Shown here: positions 48,063-57,953 of the stretch, in pieces
Layout of the letters: the number at the start of each line of letters is the position of its first letter
How positions within the stretch are numbered: the stretch's first letter is position 1
Origin: Ciona intestinalis
Lineage: Eukaryota > Chordata > Ascidiacea > Phlebobranchia > Cionidae
Assembly: GCF_000224145.3 (NCBI RefSeq)
Contig: NC_020169.2
Span: 3,244,957 to 3,308,956 of the forward strand
Reading direction: 5' to 3'
DNA length: 64,000 nt
Program-made: the position numbers and the translations under genes
Notes under the pieces: generated by a model
Seen by the model: the letters and a program-made list of their open reading frames with translations, nothing else
Database searches by the model: none
Told to the model about the DNA's origin: nothing

Positions 48063-48340
48063 AAAAATTAAGCAATGTAAAAATTACCATTAGTATATAG
48101 TAGAATGGGGGAAGATGGGACACCTTTAACACATAATATCCAAATATCATGATCGTGTTTTAAACAATTAACATAGGTCTAAGGAAGTCATGAGGATACG
48201 GTTTAATAATTCTTTGAATGTTCTTTGTTTACTACCAAATGGGATGAGAAAATAGAATGAAAAGGTGTCCCATTTTTTCCCCATCCTACTATATACATTC
48301 AAAAAAATTAAGCAATGTAAAAATTACCATAGTATATACA
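48063..48340. repeat. Direct repeat flanking a MITE
   Basis: aaaattaagcaatgtaaaaa followed by ttaccattagtatata at 48063-48098 recurs after the MITE at 48303-48338 with one base missing. Far longer than a two-base target duplication, so the MITE insertion was followed by a local duplication or gene conversion. Confidence 0.75.
48096..48295 (+). mobile_element. MITE copy
   Basis: tatagtagaatgggggaaga ... gtcccattttttccccatcc; full length with well-kept internal sequence. Confidence 0.9.
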
Positions 48341-48747
48341 TTCAAAATATATCAATGCTCATTTATAAAAGCCGAAGTCCAGCTGGAAATAACATAATAT
48401 GTGGACATACCATAGAAAAGGGATAATATGGTTATAAATCTCAAGCACACACTCGTAGCGTATATCACACAATGAACAAACCTAATAATGATACAACTAC
48501 ATAAAAACTACATTTACAGTAAACATTACATTGATTTAGTGTATTTGATATATTGAACTACTTTACAAAACTATGTACAGTAAAAAGTTGTTTCAGTGAA
48601 GATAATGGAGTTGACTTGCTTTGAGCTTAAGTGCTAAACAAATAGAAATATAAAAAAATAAGGTTTATGTGAAACTTTTGACCAATTTATAGCCCTTAAA
48701 AAATAAGCTGTTATAAATATGTTGTCATTTTATAAATACACATCCCA

Positions 48748-48966
48748 CGCTGTAGTAAAGTGGTTAGCTCGCCTGCCTCTAGCCCAGTTGATGCTATCAT
48801 TAGGGGCATGTGTTTTATTCGAAAATACATTTAACAGAAATTGCTTCAACCTAGTGGTCACTTATGAATTGTATGAATTGCCAATCGTACATTACCGAAA
48901 AATTAAAAAACAAATTGTGGGGATAAATAAGTTATTCATTCATTCATATTCATCCAATGAAAGGGT
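48748..48966 (+). mobile_element. Composite SINE with tRNA-like head
   Basis: tagtaaagtggttagctcgc resembles a tRNA A box. The body (attgcttcaacctagtggtc) and a cattcattcatattcat tail follow. The B box is poorly preserved. Confidence 0.65.
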
Positions 48967-48983
48967 AAACTCACCATAATGGT

Positions 48984-51544
48984 TTAAAAATTAAGCATTG
49001 AATTTACAAGATTTTGCACTTGTTTTTCATCTGCTTTCTTTTCCACTGCATTGAGGATTGTTATCAGCGTAAATCCTTTTTGCAAAAGTTGTGTGAGCTG
49101 TTCAGTAGTGACTCCTTTTTTTAGTATTGTTAGCAATGCCTTACTAACATTGTACGTCGCCCACATCTGTTTAATTGTTTCACTTCTTAAGGCACCAGAA
49201 CCACCACCTTATTAAGAAGAAATGTATATTATAAATATAAACAGCCCAACTTGATTGGTGTGGATAAAAATTGCTGATCGAACAATTGGAAACATAGTAA
49301 CATACATTTGCGCTTATTATATTTTTGTACGCGCAAATGACAAAATAGAATAAAATTGATTTAAGTAACATGAATATATAAAGGTATGGAACAATAAACT
49401 TAGTTGTATAGAATACAGTCGATACATAAACTGTTACTAACCTGTAACACATTGTTTCCATGTGTTTAATAAGTAAGCTATTCTGCATAATAGCCACTGC
49501 TTAAATATTTCACAGATTAGACTAAAACACTGTTACAATATTTTGTTAGAACCCCAATCATTTACATTTCTATGCTATGGCACCACCAGGAGGAATTTAA
49601 TGAGACACATGTTACATTGTCAAAAGACACTGACTACAGCTTTCTGTTTAACAATATTACATTTTACATTGTGAGGTTAGGACTACATTTTGTGCCTTAA
49701 ACTTGTTTTCTCTGAAAAAAAACTAATGTCACAACAAGCACATAAGTTCATACTTAATACTCACCAGCTATTACAGCTCCTTGATTGTTGTATACAGCTT
49801 TGCCACCAATGTTTGTATTTGTAAATTCACCACCTGATATTCCAATCGCTGTTTTTTTCGCCCCCTTCTCATAAACTGAAGAATATTTGTAAATAAATTT
49901 TTTTTTTTTTCAGATTATAATGCGAATTCTTACCATCTTGTTTTGAAGTAATGTTGACAGGTCCCCTTGGTCCAACAATCATATTTCCCACATTACTTCC
50001 AGTAATGGTAAATTTGTTGTCAACCACTTTATGAACTGTGTAAAAGAAAAATATGCAAGTTTTTTATCTTGTGTGGTGGGGCAAACAGCTAAAGACAGTC
50101 GTTATATCATAGCCATAGGTGTTCTGTTTCATACACTTTGTGCCCGCTAAACTTTATGGTTGAACATTGCAAACTATACAAAATGTAGTTAAATGAACAT
50201 TTTAGATATTAGGCCTATTTTTTGCCCCCGTATAAAATACTTTAAAATGATACAATGTACTACTATAAATTAGTTGTGTCTTTAAGCATTAATAAATACT
50301 ACTCAAAATAGATTACCAATAGCTTCAGCTGAAAAGCTTAATATAGCCAAGATCATAAGAAGTGGTACATCCATTTTACAACCAATTTGTAATCACCCAC
50401 TAAGTAACAAACATGGTAACTCATAAACTGGGACGAGGTGTATTGACATTGACAAGTTACATTTATTCATTCAATGTATTGTTAAAACTATGCATAAGAA
50501 TCCTAAATAAAAAATAAAAAAAGAATATTACAATGGCTTGTAGCTTTGTCTTAGAGAAAACAAAATTAGAGACCTTGCATTCAAAACGAATACAACCGCA
50601 GTTAATGAATATTAGTATACTCACATGGTTGGCCAGTAACATCAAAATTTTGATTTCCAATCTGTAAATTAGACTGTACAACTTTTCCTTTATTGTCCCA
50701 CTGATGTGTGTAAAATCTACAATCAGCAGGAATGTTATTGATCGTAATTCCTGCCGGCAGTTTCATGTTCGGGGGCAAAGTAGTTTGTCGGACCACATTT
50801 GGATTACTTGGCGATGGTGTGGCTAAAACAAAGTAAAATTTTTTGTTAAATATGAATGAATGAATGTAACTTACTTTATCCTCGCGTGGCCGGAAAACGA
50901 CAGTCGTTATTACACGGGTTTAACACCTCGTGCCAGCTTACGAGTTACCATGTATGTTACTTTGTGGGTGATTATTTTTTGGGGGGCGGATTTTTTTGAT
51001 TTTTTATGTATGGCTGATAATTTGGACAACCATTAGTGACACTGGGTTGGANNNNNNNNNNNNNNNNNNNNNNNNNNNNNNNNNNNNNNNNNNNNNNNNN
51101 NNNNNNNNNNNNNNNNNNNNNNNNNNNNNNNNNNNNNNNNNNNNNNNNNNNNNNNNNNNNNNNNNNNNNNNNNNNNNGGGTTGGAGTAATTGCCGTTAAG
51201 TGACTTGCCCAAAGGACACATACGCCCACAATGGTAGCAGCGACGAGCCTTGAACCTATTACCTCTGGGTTACAGGCAGGCGCGCTAACCACTATGCCAC
51301 GGGGCCGGACAAATAAATGTAACTTACCTTATTATCACGTAGCTGAAAAACAACAGTCATTAAACACGGTGTTCTGTTTCATACACCTCGTGCCAGCTTA
51401 CGAAAGTTACCAAGTATGTTACTTTGGTGATAATTATGTTTTAGGATTGGTCTTGTATTAGATTTGTATTGAAAATGATTAAAATATTAAAACAAAGCAT
51501 ATTTAATACTTACTGACACACTTACCATCGTTTTGTGTGCTCAT
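48984..51544 (-). CDS. Unknown small protein; long (cytosolic) isoform
   Basis: Five exons on the minus strand: 51544-51526, 50822-50625, 50035-49934, 49875-49765 and 49207-48984. All junctions agree in phase; 217 residues. The N-terminus MSTQNDATPSPSNPN has no signal peptide. Exons 2-4 are rich in G, N, T and V with alternating hydrophobics (LQIGNQNFDVTGQP, FTITGSNVGNMIVG, GISGGEFTNTNIGG, AVYNNQGAVIAG), suggesting a repetitive beta structure built of about 20-25-residue units. The last exon starts GGGSGA and is amphipathic helical (SKALLTILKKGVTTEQLTQL). I recognise no family. Intron 1 contains two SINEs and the N gap. A second possible first exon exists at 50374-50317. Confidence 0.75.
50072..50160 (-). 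mobile_element. SINE tail fragment
   Basis: aagacagtcgttatatcata and gtgttctgtttcatacactt match the 3' body of the SINE on the minus strand; head absent. Confidence 0.6.
50317..50374 (-). CDS. Alternative first exon encoding a signal peptide
   Basis: ATG at 50374 opens MDVPLLMILAILSFSAEAI, a textbook signal peptide. It is followed by a donor (GTAATC) leaving one base, exactly the phase needed to join the acceptor at 50035. The product would be a secreted form of about 171 residues lacking the first two exons of the long form. No splice acceptor lies just upstream, so this is a first exon with its own promoter. It sits in the intron between exons 2 and 3 of the long form. Confidence rests on signal peptide plus phase; no transcript evidence is available here. 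Confidence 0.65.
50390..50478 (+). mobile_element. SINE tail fragment just upstream of the alternative first exon
   Basis: taatcacccactaagtaaca, catggtaactcataaactgg and the end tacatttattcattcaatg match the SINE 3' half. It lies 16 bases upstream of the signal-peptide ATG (minus strand), so it may provide promoter or 5' UTR sequence. Confidence 0.6.
50858..51308 (-). mobile_element. Composite SINE, full length, interrupted by the assembly gap
   Basis: On the minus strand: head ggccccgtggcatagtggtt then agcgcgcctgcc (A box), ggttcaaggct (B box), then tgtcctttgggcaagtcact, the gap, ttatcagccatacataaaa, tggtaactcgtaagctggca, gacgactgt-like block and attcattcat tail. This is the best copy of the family here. 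Confidence 0.85.
51052..51177. other. Assembly gap (126 N)
   Basis: Run of N inside a SINE. gggttgga is present on both sides of the gap, so the two flanks appear to overlap. Confidence 0.99.
51310..51440 (-). mobile_element. Second SINE tail adjoining the first
   Basis: aaatgtaacttaccttatta, aacaacagtcattaaacacg and cacctcgtgccagcttacg repeat the SINE tail immediately beyond the head of the previous copy, so one SINE inserted next to another in the same orientation. Confidence 0.75.
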
Positions 51545-51948
51545 TTTCTTGGATAAGACGAAATAACTTCTCAAATGAAGGAAGTTTTAAATAATAAAAC
51601 AGCTTTACAAATCCGATTCCTAATTAAAACAGGGATGAATTAAAAGTCAATCAATTCTAAATTATAAATATCCCAATGTATTAAACATAGCGTCAGCTAC
51701 GTCACAGATTATTCTTAGCTCTCTAAACTGCCGTTGTTTAAAAAAAAACAAAAGCACATAGTGATATATAAATGACTGACTTCCCAATCTAAAAACCAAC
51801 TTTATCAACAGGTTAAAGCGTACAACAGAAACAGTAGGTACTAGCTATACTAACTTTGGTACTAGGTACTGTAGGAAAACAGGAAGTTATTTGGGAAAGT
51901 CCCTACTTAAATAGCAATACTTTTATGACGTCACAGTCGGATTTGTTT

Positions 51949-52161
51949 TATAGTAGGGTGGGGGCAACGTGGGTGGGGAAAAACGGGAGACCTTTATTTA
52001 GCTTAGCACATAATATCCAAATAGCTCAGTGGTTTTTCAAACAATTAATAACAAGAGTTGTAAATGTAAGATTTTATAATTATCTTTAAAAGATCTTTGT
52101 TTTCTAACAGATAAGACGAGAAAATAAAAGGGTGTCCTATCTTCCCTCAACCTACTATATA
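51949..52161 (+). mobile_element. MITE copy
   Basis: tatagtagggtgggggcaac, with a small internal duplication (gtgggtgggg), to tatcttccctcaacctacta. Moderately diverged. Confidence 0.85.
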
Positions 52162-52704
52162 ATGTACGTCGGAATCATACTAAAACCCGTTAAGATAAAG
52201 TAAAATTGTGCATATTCCTCTGTCACATTGCATGCGTATATGTATGGCACTGGAAATCCGAAATCATAGGACACTAACAGCTATGTTTTTCGCCACATTT
52301 CTGTTGCAGAAGCGAATCACTCATTCTCTTACGTCAGGCAGAAAGTTTAGAAATACAAATATTCAACCCGGTGTGAGTAATGCAATAAAAGTCAAGTCAA
52401 CAATAGTCTAATACCAGGGGTATGAATTTTATGTTTACCTAGCGGTCGGTATGGTAATATTTAAAGCATTTAAGTTGTCGCCAACAGTTTTAAACGCTCG
52501 AATGGTTCAGGTACATGGGTTCGCTCTGTCAAAAAGTTGCTCAGTTAAAGATAAGTTAAACCTAGACGCACACAATTGTACATCGAGTAGAATACCTTAG
52601 ATATAGGACGTCAGAATCCAAATTATACTTTAGACGGATATGACTGTGGTTTAGTTTTATATATGTTATATTGGAAGTATAGGATTAGTAAAGGGTTGTG
52701 AAGA

Positions 52705-52905
52705 TACAGTATTAGGGTGTGAGAAGATGGGACACCTTTAGCATATAATATCCAAATATCCTGATCGTGTTTTAAACAATTAACATTGGCATATGGGATT
52801 CGTTAATATACGGTTTTATAATTCTTTTAATGTTGATTGTTTAACACCAAATGGGACAAAAAATATAGTGAAAAGGTGTCCCGTCTCCCCCCAACCTACT
52901 ATATA
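52705..52905 (+). mobile_element. MITE copy
   Basis: gtattagggtgtgagaagat ... gtcccgtctccccccaacct; full length, about 110 bp upstream of the SLC23-type start codon. Confidence 0.88.
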
Positions 52906-53013
52906 TATACATCAACCAGCTTTCAGACAGGTTATACAATTTTCAAGCATATTTTGTTGTCGCAAAATATTTAGAGTGTGCAGTAGTGCTAAACGAATCA
53001 ATTAAATAAAAGA

Positions 53014-56000
53014 ATGAGCTCAAAAAATACCGATCCAGAAAGCGACGAAGCGACGCACAAGTTGGCTTATGGCATTGAAGACACGCCGCCTTGGTATTTG
53101 AGTTTGGTGTTAGGATTTCAAGTAAGCATTGTATGGAATACAAACTTTACTTTACAACAAAGCGATATTATTTTTGTCGACTATGTTTACCGAACAAATT
53201 TCGGACAATATTTGAATAACTACGTGTGAATAAATTTACTTTAACTTTATCACTATAGCGGATCAAGTAAACAGTGTATGAGGTACACGGTTTCCGGAAT
53301 AATTAATCTTTACTATACGCTACAGATAGCACGTATGCAACAGTAATAAGCCTTATATTAACATTTGTTTAGAAATAATTATTTTCTTCTGTTCTTTAAA
53401 TTTATAAGTCTGTTGTAATAAAACATGAAATCATCAACGTACACTCCCTCCACAAAGAAGAATTTTTCCTATAATGCTTGCTATATTTGCGTCCATACAT
53501 AACGCGTCAGAGGCTATACACGCATACATACCCAAAGCCCAAGTAAAGTAGTATAGTAGGCTGGGGGAAGATGGGACACCTTTAGCACTGAATATCCAAA
53601 TATCCTGATCGTTTTTTAAACAATTAACAACGGTCTATGGGAGTCGTAAGGGTACGTTTTTATAATTCTTTGACTGTTCTTCGGTTACTGCCAGATGGGA
53701 TGAGAAAATAGAATGAAAAGGTGTCCCATCTTCCCCCACCCTACTATATAGAATCTATAGTGCCTAAATATTTTCATAGCAATAAAACTCCGATGCATTC
53801 ATTTATTTTTATTCAGCACTACTTGACAATGTTCGGTTCAACTCTCGCTGTGCCTCTCATACTCTCAGGCTCCCTCTGCATTTCAAACAACGATCTCGCA
53901 AAATCGCAGTTGATCAGCACAGGATTTTTTGTCGGTGGTATTGTCACAATTATACAGACATTACTCGGCACAAGGTAAAGCATATGCACACACAAATATA
54001 TTTCTAGAATACTAAGACACCTTCACTTTAAAAATCCCTTTATATCAAAACAGGTTACCGATAGTCCAGGGCGCAGCATTCTCATTTTTAACTCCTGCAA
54101 TCGCAATCATGTCTTCATCTAAATACTCACCTTGTCCTAATTTGTCAACGAACACCAGTGTCAACAACAGTATAGAATTCGACTGGAAACCACGTATGCT
54201 TGAGGTACAAATCATATACCATGTTCAAAACAAGCAACCTATCATCTATTTTAACATCTTCAGGTTCAAGGTGCCATCTTGGTTGCTTCTTGCCTTCAGG
54301 TTCTTATCGGCCTGACTGGTGTTATAGGGTTCCTTATGTCGTACATAGGCCCGTTAACTGTGGCGCCTACCATCACTTTAGTTGGCCTGTCGTTGTTCGG
54401 CACGGCTGCAGATAATTTTGCGGGAACGCATTGGGGAATATCATTCATGTAAGCAAATTGTACCTTTTGAGACGCTAGTTTTAATTTTGTGCAATGTTTA
54501 GGACGATGGCTCTTATCATTATATTCTCTCAACATCTACGGAATGTTGGTGTTCCCTTACCAGTGTATACAAGAGGGAAAGGCTGGACCTTTCCACGCGT
54601 ATACATTTTCAGTCTGTTCCCGGTAAAGCATAAGCAAAATTAAGTTCTATAAACCTATTTTAATATACAGTGGGGCGGGGGAAGATGTACACTTTTTAAC
54701 TATTTTGTCGTCCTATTTAGTATTTAACAAAAAATTCAAACAAAACTATGACTCCCATAGACTGTTGTTAATTGTTTAAAACACGATCAGGACATTTGAA
54801 TATAATGTGTTAAAGGTGTTCCATCTTCTTCCACCCTACTATACTTTATACAATCCAAGGTCATTATTGGAATTATGTTTTCGTGGGCAATCTGTGGTAT
54901 CATAACTGTAGCCGGCGGATTTCCATCTTCAAGTGAAGTTTATGGCTACGCTGCTCGCACTGATATTCGACTGGGTGTACTGGATGACGCACCATGGTTT
55001 AGAGTTCCATATCCTGGTAAGGTAACTTATGATGCGACCAACTTTATGCATTTCTTTTAAAGTTAATGTATATATATGTGATGGGACCAATTGATGTATA
55101 GTAGGGTGGGGGAAGATGGCACATTTTTTTATTCTATTGTCTTGTCCCCTTTGTTTGTAAACAAATAACATTCAAAGAATTACATATCCTCACCGTATCC
55201 CCACGACTCCCATAGACCACTGTTAATTTTTTAAAACACGATCACGATATTTGGATATTATGTGCCAATGGTGTCCCATCTCCCCCTACATTACTAAGTT
55301 AGCATATAGTACTGTACGGTAAGATGAAACAACGTAAGCACCTAAATCTCATATTTCCTGATCGTGTTTTGAACAATTACCAACACTTTTTTAAGTAGTG
55401 CGAATGCTCTTGTTTCATTGAATATTCTTCGTTTACGACCAAAAAGACAACAAAATAAACACATCCCATCTTACCCTACCCTCATACTAGCCTATACAGT
55501 GTTGCCAACCTATGCATTTCTTCTTGGATTAGGACAGTGGGGTGTTCCAGTCGTCACGTTGTCAGGTGTGCTGGGAATGATCAGCGGTGTACTCGCTTCC
55601 ATAATTGAATCGGTTGGAGACTACTACGCATGCGCACGACTGTGTCGAATACCGTCACCGCCTCACCATGCGGTAAACAGGTTCGTGTGTATATATTTTA
55701 CTAATATATGTTAGTGTAAGTTGGTTCATGTTTTCGGTCTCTCGTCTCGTCCCATTTGGTGGTAAACAAGTAAATTTACAAAATCATAAAACCGCAGCCT
55801 CGCGATAATAAAATAGCGTTGGTAATTGTTTAAGCAAAACATGATCAAGTAATATAAGATATAGTAGGGTGGGGGAAGATCGGGCACCTTTTTTTTCAAT
55901 TTGGTAGTAAACATTTTTTTAAATTATAAAACCGTATATCCTATAACGAGTGCCATAGACGTTGATGGATGTTTAAAATCGATCAGGATATTTGGATATT

Positions 56001-57464
56001 ATGTGCTAAAGGTATCCTGTCTTATCCCACAGTACTATATGTTGTGTTAACGTTATCCTTCTTACACCACAGTACTATATGACCAATGAACAGAACTTCA
56101 TGGCTTAACGGTCATTGAACTATTTTATATAGGGGCATATTCATGGAAGGCATTGGTTGTATACTTGCTGGTGCGTGGGGCACGGGTAGTGGGACAACTT
56201 CTTACAGTGAAAACATTGGAGCAATTGGAATCACTAAAGTAAGACTAATAGAAGTATAGCATAATACAGCACTTCATATTTATTGCCATTAAAAGGTTGG
56301 CAGTCGAAGAGTTGTTCAAGCTGGTGCCATCATTATGATCATACTGGCAGTTATTGGAAAGTTCGGGGCGTTGTTTACAACCATACCCGATCCTATTGTC
56401 GGTAAGTCATATGAACATATATTAGGGTGGGGGAAGATGAGACACCTTTAGCACATATAATATCCAAATATTCGGATTGTGTTTTAAGCATTTAACAATG
56501 GTCCATAACATGCCTTTTCTTTAAAGGTGGAATGTTCTGTGTAATGTTTGGAATGATAGCTGCAGTCGGGATGTCCAGTTTGCAGTTTGTTGATTTGGAT
56601 TCGTCCAGAAATCTTCTCATCATGGGATTCTCTACATTCATGGGGATTGCGCTTCCAGAGTGGGTGAAGAAGAACAACCAGTTGATACGAACAGGTTTGT
56701 ACAGCTACTTGGTAGTATGGCATAAATCCAAAAACATGCCTAGTAAAACATAGCCGATGGTTTCAATCTATCGCCCATCGACTTTAGTATGAAATGTTTT
56801 TTTCTCAACATGAAAGGACACTCCCAAATATTTTAAACCACTGTTGCAGGTGTACCTGAGCTTGATCAGATCTTTATCGTTCTCTTGCAAACTGGTATGT
56901 TCGTTGCAGGAGTTCTTGGTTTCGTCTTGGACAACACAATACCTGGTAATGGTTTTTAAAACGTAGTTTTAGAAGTGTTACGCTTTCTCGAGACTTGCCT
57001 TTAGTTTGTTTTAGCGGTAGAAGTGAATGCTAGTATAAAGAGAGCAGCGCTGTGGTTCTTTGAAGCACTTATAGTAAAATCAAGGCAGCAAATCATAATT
57101 AAGTTTGTTAAAATTAGGCACAGAAAAGGAACGTGGTCTACTCGCGTGGAGAAAACTACAAGAAGTGACAACTTCCCCTACGACGGAGAATAATCAAGAA
57201 GCAAATACTAATACACACGAATCTATAAGTTCCAACCAACAAACCCAGAAGGCAAAAACTCCACCACAACCGAGTTCTGTTTACAATTTACCATTTGGTT
57301 GGATTGACAACACAAGATGTGCAAGTTCTTGCAACAACCCGTCGCTTACAAAGGTTGCTTCTTATGTTCCAATTTGCCCCTCTTTTCGAAAGCGGTATTC
57401 ACAAAATGACAATAATTGTGAAACAATTGAAAACCAAAATACAGTGTGTAACACGGTATTATAA
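53014..57464 (+). CDS. SLC23A1: SLC23-type nucleobase/ascorbate transporter
   Basis: Twelve exons: 53014-53121, 53817-53974, 54054-54204, 54264-54448, 54502-54622, 54860-55016, 55533-55680, 56133-56238, 56296-56401, 56527-56694, 56850-56945 and 57118-57464. All phases agree; 616 residues (human SLC23A1 598). Family landmarks: [43 protein letters not shown] (TM8 motif), [20 protein letters not shown] (the NAT signature helix), [41 protein letters not shown] and a late YNLPFG. It is a plasma-membrane carrier of the NAT/NCS2 family. Vertebrate members move ascorbate or nucleobases with sodium, and I cannot decide the substrate; the gene symbol marks the nearest family member. Introns carry eight MITE pieces. 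AATAAA at 57788-57793 is a possible poly(A) signal. Confidence 0.93.
53552..53749 (+). mobile_element. MITE copy in SLC23-type intron 1
   Basis: tatagtaggctgggggaaga ... cttcccccaccctactatat; near-consensus, both arms intact and 67 bp from exon 2. Confidence 0.92.
54665..54844 (-). mobile_element. MITE copy ending 15 bp before exon 6
   Basis: tacagtggggcgggggaaga ... tccatcttcttccaccctac. Its CT-rich arm is the only pyrimidine-rich tract upstream of the exon 6 acceptor. Confidence 0.88.
55097..55297 (-). mobile_element. MITE copy, left member of an adjacent pair
   Basis: tatagtagggtgggggaaga ... gtcccatctccccctacatt in reverse orientation, in intron 6. Confidence 0.9.
55304..55489 (+). mobile_element. 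MITE copy, right member of the pair (variant arm)
   Basis: tatagtactgtacggtaaga ... catcccatcttaccctaccc. It carries the TACTGT sub-type arm and follows the previous copy after a few bases; it ends about 43 bp before exon 7. Confidence 0.85.
55745..55860 (-). mobile_element. MITE internal fragment
   Basis: tcgtcccatttggtggtaaa and aaacatgatcaag are internal MITE words; arms are missing. It abuts the next copy. Confidence 0.6.
55860..56040 (-). mobile_element. MITE copy in intron 7
   Basis: tatagtagggtgggggaaga ... tcctgtcttatcccacagta; full length, and the terminal ttatcccacagtactatat is echoed about 40 bp further on. Confidence 0.85.
56419..56508 (+). mobile_element. MITE copy, truncated
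   Basis: atattagggtgggggaagat then the internal part up to aacaatggtccat, after which the element stops abruptly just before exon 10. Confidence 0.75.
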
Positions 57465-57953
57465 GAATATGCGATACAAATGTTTGGTTATAGTTGGTTG
57501 GAGGAAGATGGGACATCTTTTCATTCTAATTTCTCGTCACATTTGGTAGTAAACAAAGAACATTAAAAGAATTATAAAACCGTAGCTTTACGACTCCTAT
57601 ATAGACCGTTGTTAATGGTTTACTTTAAAACACTATGATGTTTTAGCGTTAACAAAAGTTTTTGAAACTAACAACTAATGTAAGCATAACCATAGTTGCT
57701 TTGTACTAATGCTGGTTTTGTATGTTCTGTATACCCGATTAAAATTATATAGGCCGTTCTAAAAAAAGATCAGTGCTATAGCGTGAAAATAAATGTTAAA
57801 TTCTTGCACGAACAAATACGTTTTTGATGTGCCAATATTTAATTTTAAACCATCGAAAAATATAGTCGACACAGTCATATAAATACGATATTTTCGCAAA
57901 TACATTTAAGCGAATAAATGGTTTTATCCTGATTAATACACAACAATTTAAAA
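57465..57953. other. Convergent 3' region
   Basis: 3' ends of the SLC23-type and first PIPOX-like gene, with a truncated MITE. No gene recognised. Confidence 0.55.
57489..57645 (-). mobile_element. MITE copy, truncated
   Basis: tatagttggttggaggaaga with tcgtcacatttggtagtaaa inside; the distal arm is missing after aaaacactatgat. Confidence 0.75.

Larger units (their letters stand above)
47331..48983. other. Intergenic region with MITE and SINE
   Basis: Upstream of the SLC22-type gene and downstream of the two-promoter gene. Apart from the MITE (48096-48295), its duplicated flanks and a SINE (48748-48966), only AT-rich sequence is seen. Confidence 0.5.
51545..53013. other. Divergent intergenic region with two MITEs
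   Basis: Separates the two-promoter gene (leftward) from the SLC23-type gene (rightward). Holds MITEs at 51949-52161 and 52705-52905; nothing else recognised. ccagctttcag ending at 52926 is a possible acceptor for a 5' UTR exon or spliced leader of the SLC23-type gene. Confidence 0.45.

Noticed and set aside
51241-51300. tRNA-like A and B boxes suggesting a tRNA gene
   Set aside because: They are the head of a dispersed SINE found several times here; the sequence does not fold as a complete tRNA by eye and continues into the SINE body.
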